This document shows, piece after piece, positions 36,642 through 38,437 of a DNA stretch of 38,437 nt (position 1 is its first letter; each line of letters begins with the position of its first letter). This DNA is from Gammaproteobacteria bacterium BRH_c0. Lineage in GTDB: Bacteria > Pseudomonadota > Gammaproteobacteria > Pseudomonadales > Porticoccaceae. The stretch is from the NCBI GenBank assembly GCA_000961645.1, contig LADM01000112.1, positions 1-38,437 of the forward strand, given 5' to 3'. Under the pieces are notes generated by a model, which saw only the letters and a list, made by a program, of their open reading frames with translations, was not told where the DNA came from and ran no database searches. Made by a program: the position numbers and the translations under genes.

Positions 36642-36823
36642 CAGGGGATTTCAGACCGCAGCCAGACATGGGACTGATTCAAGGCAAACTGGCTTGAGGA
36701 GAGGATTGCCCGCGAGAGTGACTGCGTCACTCTCAGCTACTCCAATTGGTGATGGAGGAAATCTGCTATACATGTTTGTCTGGCAGAATTGCGGGAGAGC
36801 AATAAAATCCTGGCGATAAAAAT

Positions 36824-36851
36824 GGGCCCGATTGAGTGCAAAATCGGGCCC
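36824..36851 (+). terminator. Hairpin terminator after CapA gene
   Basis: GGGCCCGATT and AATCGGGCCC are perfect 10-bp arms followed by TTGCTTTG. It lies about 180 bases after the CapA stop. Confidence 0.6.
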
Positions 36852-36918
36852 TTGCTTTGACTGGCGACAGCGGAAAATTGTGGATGCCGGGCTGGTTTTA
36901 ACCCTCTTCCAATGGCAT

Positions 36919-36947
36919 AAAAAAACCCGCCAAAATGGCGGGTTTTT
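36919..36947. terminator. Bidirectional terminator, duplicated module copy
   Basis: A and T runs flank ACCCGCCA/TGGCGGGT arms, giving a terminator in both directions. Together with the tRNA fragment at 36954 it mirrors the tRNA-Arg terminator at 37088-37117. Confidence 0.8.
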
Positions 36948-36953
36948 CGTGTT

Positions 36954-36972
36954 TGGCGCACTCGGGAGGATT
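36954..36972 (-). pseudogene. Remnant of tRNA-Arg 3' end
   Basis: A 19-base segment identical to the 3' end of tRNA-Arg (37126-37144), including the encoded CCA, acceptor strand and part of the T arm. The sequence upstream in tRNA orientation no longer folds as a tRNA. It is followed on the minus strand by its own terminator, so a second tRNA-Arg gene has probably decayed here. Confidence 0.75.
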
Positions 36973-37087
36973 GACTCGAAACGCCTTGTGGGCGTTTCGA
37001 CCCATGCGGGGCTGCGCCTGGCGGCTTGGTCCAAACGCCTGTCGGAGTTTGTCGAACCTGGGGAGGTTCTCGTCTCCGTCGTGAGCC

Positions 37088-37117
37088 ATAAAAAAACCCC
37101 GCCTTTTCAGGCGAGGT
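37088..37117 (-). terminator. Terminator of tRNA-Arg
   Basis: Minus-strand 9-bp stem ACCTCGCCT/AGGCGGGGT with a 4-base loop, followed by seven or so T residues. It begins nine bases after the tRNA 3' end. Confidence 0.85.
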
Positions 37118-37125
37118 TTATTGTA

Positions 37126-37202
37126 TGGCGCACTCGGGAGGATTCGAACCTCCGACCGCCCGGTTCGTAGCCGGGTACTCTATCCAGCTGAGCTACGAGT
37201 GC
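37126..37202 (-). tRNA. tRNA-Arg (anticodon ACG)
   Basis: A 77-nt cloverleaf on the minus strand. The acceptor stem is GCACTCG/CGAGTGC. The D-arm is AGCTCAGCTGGATAGAGT. The anticodon arm is CCCGG with loop CTACGAA and anticodon ACG, read as ICG after deamination by TadA. The T-arm is GGAGG-TTCGAAT-CCTCC, and the CCA end is encoded. A strong promoter and a terminator flank it. Confidence 0.97.
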
Positions 37203-37229
37203 GTTATCTGATCACCTCAGAGGGGTCGC

Positions 37230-37258
37230 ACTATAGTGAGGGAAGCCTGATCCGTCAA
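37230..37258 (-). promoter_or_regulatory. Sigma-70 promoter of tRNA-Arg
   Basis: TTGACG (37253-37258) and TATAGT (37230-37235) on the minus strand with an optimal 17-base spacer, ending 27 bases before the tRNA 5' end. Confidence 0.8.
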
Positions 37259-37367
37259 GATTGAAAAGTGATTTATTTGCTTCAAGTGCTTATTTCCCTG
37301 CATTTGAAGGCGGTGAGCTACGAGCTGCGGGTTCCCCTGTGGCATGTGGAGCAACAGCCAGCATAGA

Positions 37368-37406
37368 TTACCCCACAGCCAGGAGGTGGTCCTGGCTGTG
37401 GGGTAA
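37368..37406 (-). terminator. Terminator of TonB-dependent receptor gene
   Basis: A perfect 17-bp-arm hairpin (37368-37384 and 37390-37406, arm TTACCCCACAGCCAGGA) with a 5-base loop, lying five bases after the receptor stop codon. The T run is short, but the stem is very stable. Confidence 0.8.
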
Positions 37407-37411
37407 AACCG

Positions 37412-38437
37412 TCAGCGGGCGTCGGCGCCGAAGCGATAGCGGATGGAGAGGCCGTAGACTCTGGGGTCGTTGTAGGTCACAGAGCGCACCGGCATGGTAG
37501 CGGTGGACAGGGAGCTGCCGATCACTGCATCTTCATCGCCCAGGTTGCGCACGTAGGCACCCACATCCCAGGGGCTTCCGACAATCGAGTTCCAGTCGAG
37601 ACGGAGGTTGACCAGACTGTAATCATCGGTTTCGTAACCGGTAAATTCCAGGGAGTCAGTCCAGAAGTAATCGGCGTTGAAGACTATTTCACCCAGTGCC
37701 GCGTCAACCGGCAGAACATAGCGCAGGTTGGCGTTATAGCTCAGCTCAGGCTGGTAATAGAACGGGATTTCGTCATCGCCGGTAAATTTCCAGGCGACTG
37801 ACTGGTCCGGGGAGAAATCATCGGTTTTCTGGTCAACGAGGGTCGCATTGATGCCGAGGCTGAGGTTGTCAGTGGGCATCAGGGTAAATTCCAGCTCGCC
37901 GCCCTTGGTGATGGTGTCACCGGCATTGATCAGGATAACCGTCAGGTTGGGGTCGTTGCTCGGATCACAGTCGCCATCCGGTGACGCGGGGAGCACGGGA
38001 TTTGACGGGTTGCAGGTGGGCAGTGTCTGGACGCCGTTGAGGGTGTACTGCACATCCTTCGACATGGCGTAGAAGTACGACAGGTTCAGTCGCGCAGGCA
38101 TGTCGCCCAGGTTCCAGTCAGAGCGCATACCCACTTCAAAATCGATCACTTCGTCCGGCTCGAAGAACTGCACCGGTTTCAGACCTGTGCCGAAAGCGGG
38201 GGTATTGATACCGCCAGCGCGGTAGCCTTTGCGGCTCGATGCGTAGAGGAACAGATCCTCGTTGACCTGGTAGTCGAGGCCCACAATCCAGGTGTCTGCG
38301 GCGGAATCGGTTTCCAGGTCAGCCACGGTGCTGGGCACCAGACGCGGGTCGCCAGGGCAGGTGCCCAGGCCGATTTGGTAGGGCGCTGCGGCTTCACCGG
38401 CGCCGGCGCAGGTGGCGTAGTCATCCCAGGTGTAGCG
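37412..38437 (-). CDS. TonB-dependent receptor, C-terminal part
   Basis: The frame is open to the right window edge, so the gene is 5'-truncated here and 341 residues are visible. They are the C-terminal half of an outer-membrane beta-barrel: alternating strands such as DLFLYASSRKGYRAGGINTP, PDEVIDFEVGMRSDW, ARLNLSYFYAMSKDVQYT and GGELEFTLMPTDNLSLGINATL, ending in RVYGLSIRYRFGADAR. The aromatic and RYRF ending is typical of barrel insertion signals, though five residues follow it. The GYRAGG motif and overall style resemble the large TonB receptors of oligotrophic and aromatic- or steroid-using proteobacteria. Two cysteine-bounded loops (CNPSNP to DCDPSN and TCAGAG to GTCPGD) may form disulfides. 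The ligand cannot be told. Confidence 0.93.
   Translation of the reverse strand, partial: RYTWDDYATCAGAGEAAAPYQIGLGTCPGDPRLVPSTVADLETDSAADTWIVGLDYQVNEDLFLYASSRKGYRAGGINTPAFGTGLKPVQFFEPDEVIDFEVGMRSDWNLGDMPARLNLSYFYAMSKDVQYTLNGVQTLPTCNPSNPVLPASPDGDCDPSNDPNLTVILINAGDTITKGGELEFTLMPTDNLSLGINATLVDQKTDDFSPDQSVAWKFTGDDEIPFYYQPELSYNANLRYVLPVDAALGEIVFNADYFWTDSLEFTGYETDDYSLVNLRLDWNSIVGSPWDVGAYVRNLGDEDAVIGSSLSTATMPVRSVTYNDPRVYGLSIRYRFGADAR

Larger units (their letters stand above)
36642..37125. other. Non-coding, hairpin-rich region before tRNA-Arg
   Basis: About 484 bases with no credible gene. It holds a perfect 9-bp-arm inverted repeat GAGAGTGAC/GTCACTCTC (36714-36734), a hairpin CGAAACGCC/GGCGTTTCG just after the tRNA fragment, and the terminators and tRNA remnant listed separately. 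Confidence 0.6.

Noticed and set aside
36954..37144. The tRNA-Arg 3' repeats as attL/attR of an integrated phage or island
   Set aside because: Only 172 bases separate the copies and no integrase or cargo is present. A decayed tandem tRNA explains the duplicated terminator better.

Overview
The window reads as a stretch of chromosome from a gammaproteobacterium. UvrB, an Fe-S type CysH, ThrH, PabB, AcnA, ClpB, a hemolysin III family protein and a TonB-dependent receptor all look gammaproteobacterial. The mix of several acyl-CoA-type phosphotransferases, SDR enzymes and a large TonB receptor suggests a free-living aquatic lineage such as Halieaceae, Spongiibacteraceae or another Cellvibrionales relative. 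That placement is inference from gene content, not from a marker search.

Layout. Positions 1-2008 hold the trailer-side part of a type I-F CRISPR array: 33 identical 28-nt repeats, 32-nt spacers without exception, and a decayed last repeat. The array is cut by the left window edge, so its leader and cas genes are not visible. A GC-rich non-coding stretch follows, then a tRNA-Asn gene on the minus strand with its own promoter and terminator. From 2483 to 9390 lie housekeeping genes: uvrB; a sulfate-assimilation pair (APS reductase cysH plus a small CxxC protein); thrH; pabB; a Rieske protein; and a two-domain acetyltransferase. From 9499 to 15249 are gamma-glutamyltransferase, acyl-CoA thioesterase II, and a plus-strand run of glutaminyl cyclase, GFA protein, aldo-keto reductase and hemolysin III protein. 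Aconitase A and ClpB are divergent, and clpB has a clear heat-shock (sigma-32) promoter.

From 21105 to 34353 the content becomes more accessory. There are two phosphotransferase-fold proteins of the ACAD10/APH type, the second next to a molybdopterin oxidoreductase. These are followed by dodecin, an L,D-transpeptidase, a signalling operon (hybrid histidine kinase, REC-PAS protein, Crp/Fnr regulator), an SDR, two tandem paralogous phosphotransferases and a second SDR on the other strand. A CapA-family protein comes next. The right end holds tRNA-Arg(ACG), a decayed copy of its 3' end with a duplicated terminator, and the C-terminal part of a TonB-dependent receptor that runs off the window.

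The observations most worth a second look are: two spacers, five positions apart, that read opposite strands of what seems to be one diverged phage coding segment; the SDR/kinase/kinase/SDR/CapA neighbourhood with perfect operator-like palindromes; the molybdopterin oxidoreductase and kinase-fold pair; the kinase/REC-PAS/Crp operon without a conventional output response regulator; and the duplicated tRNA-Arg 3' module. No clearly novel defence or mobile system is visible inside the window itself.
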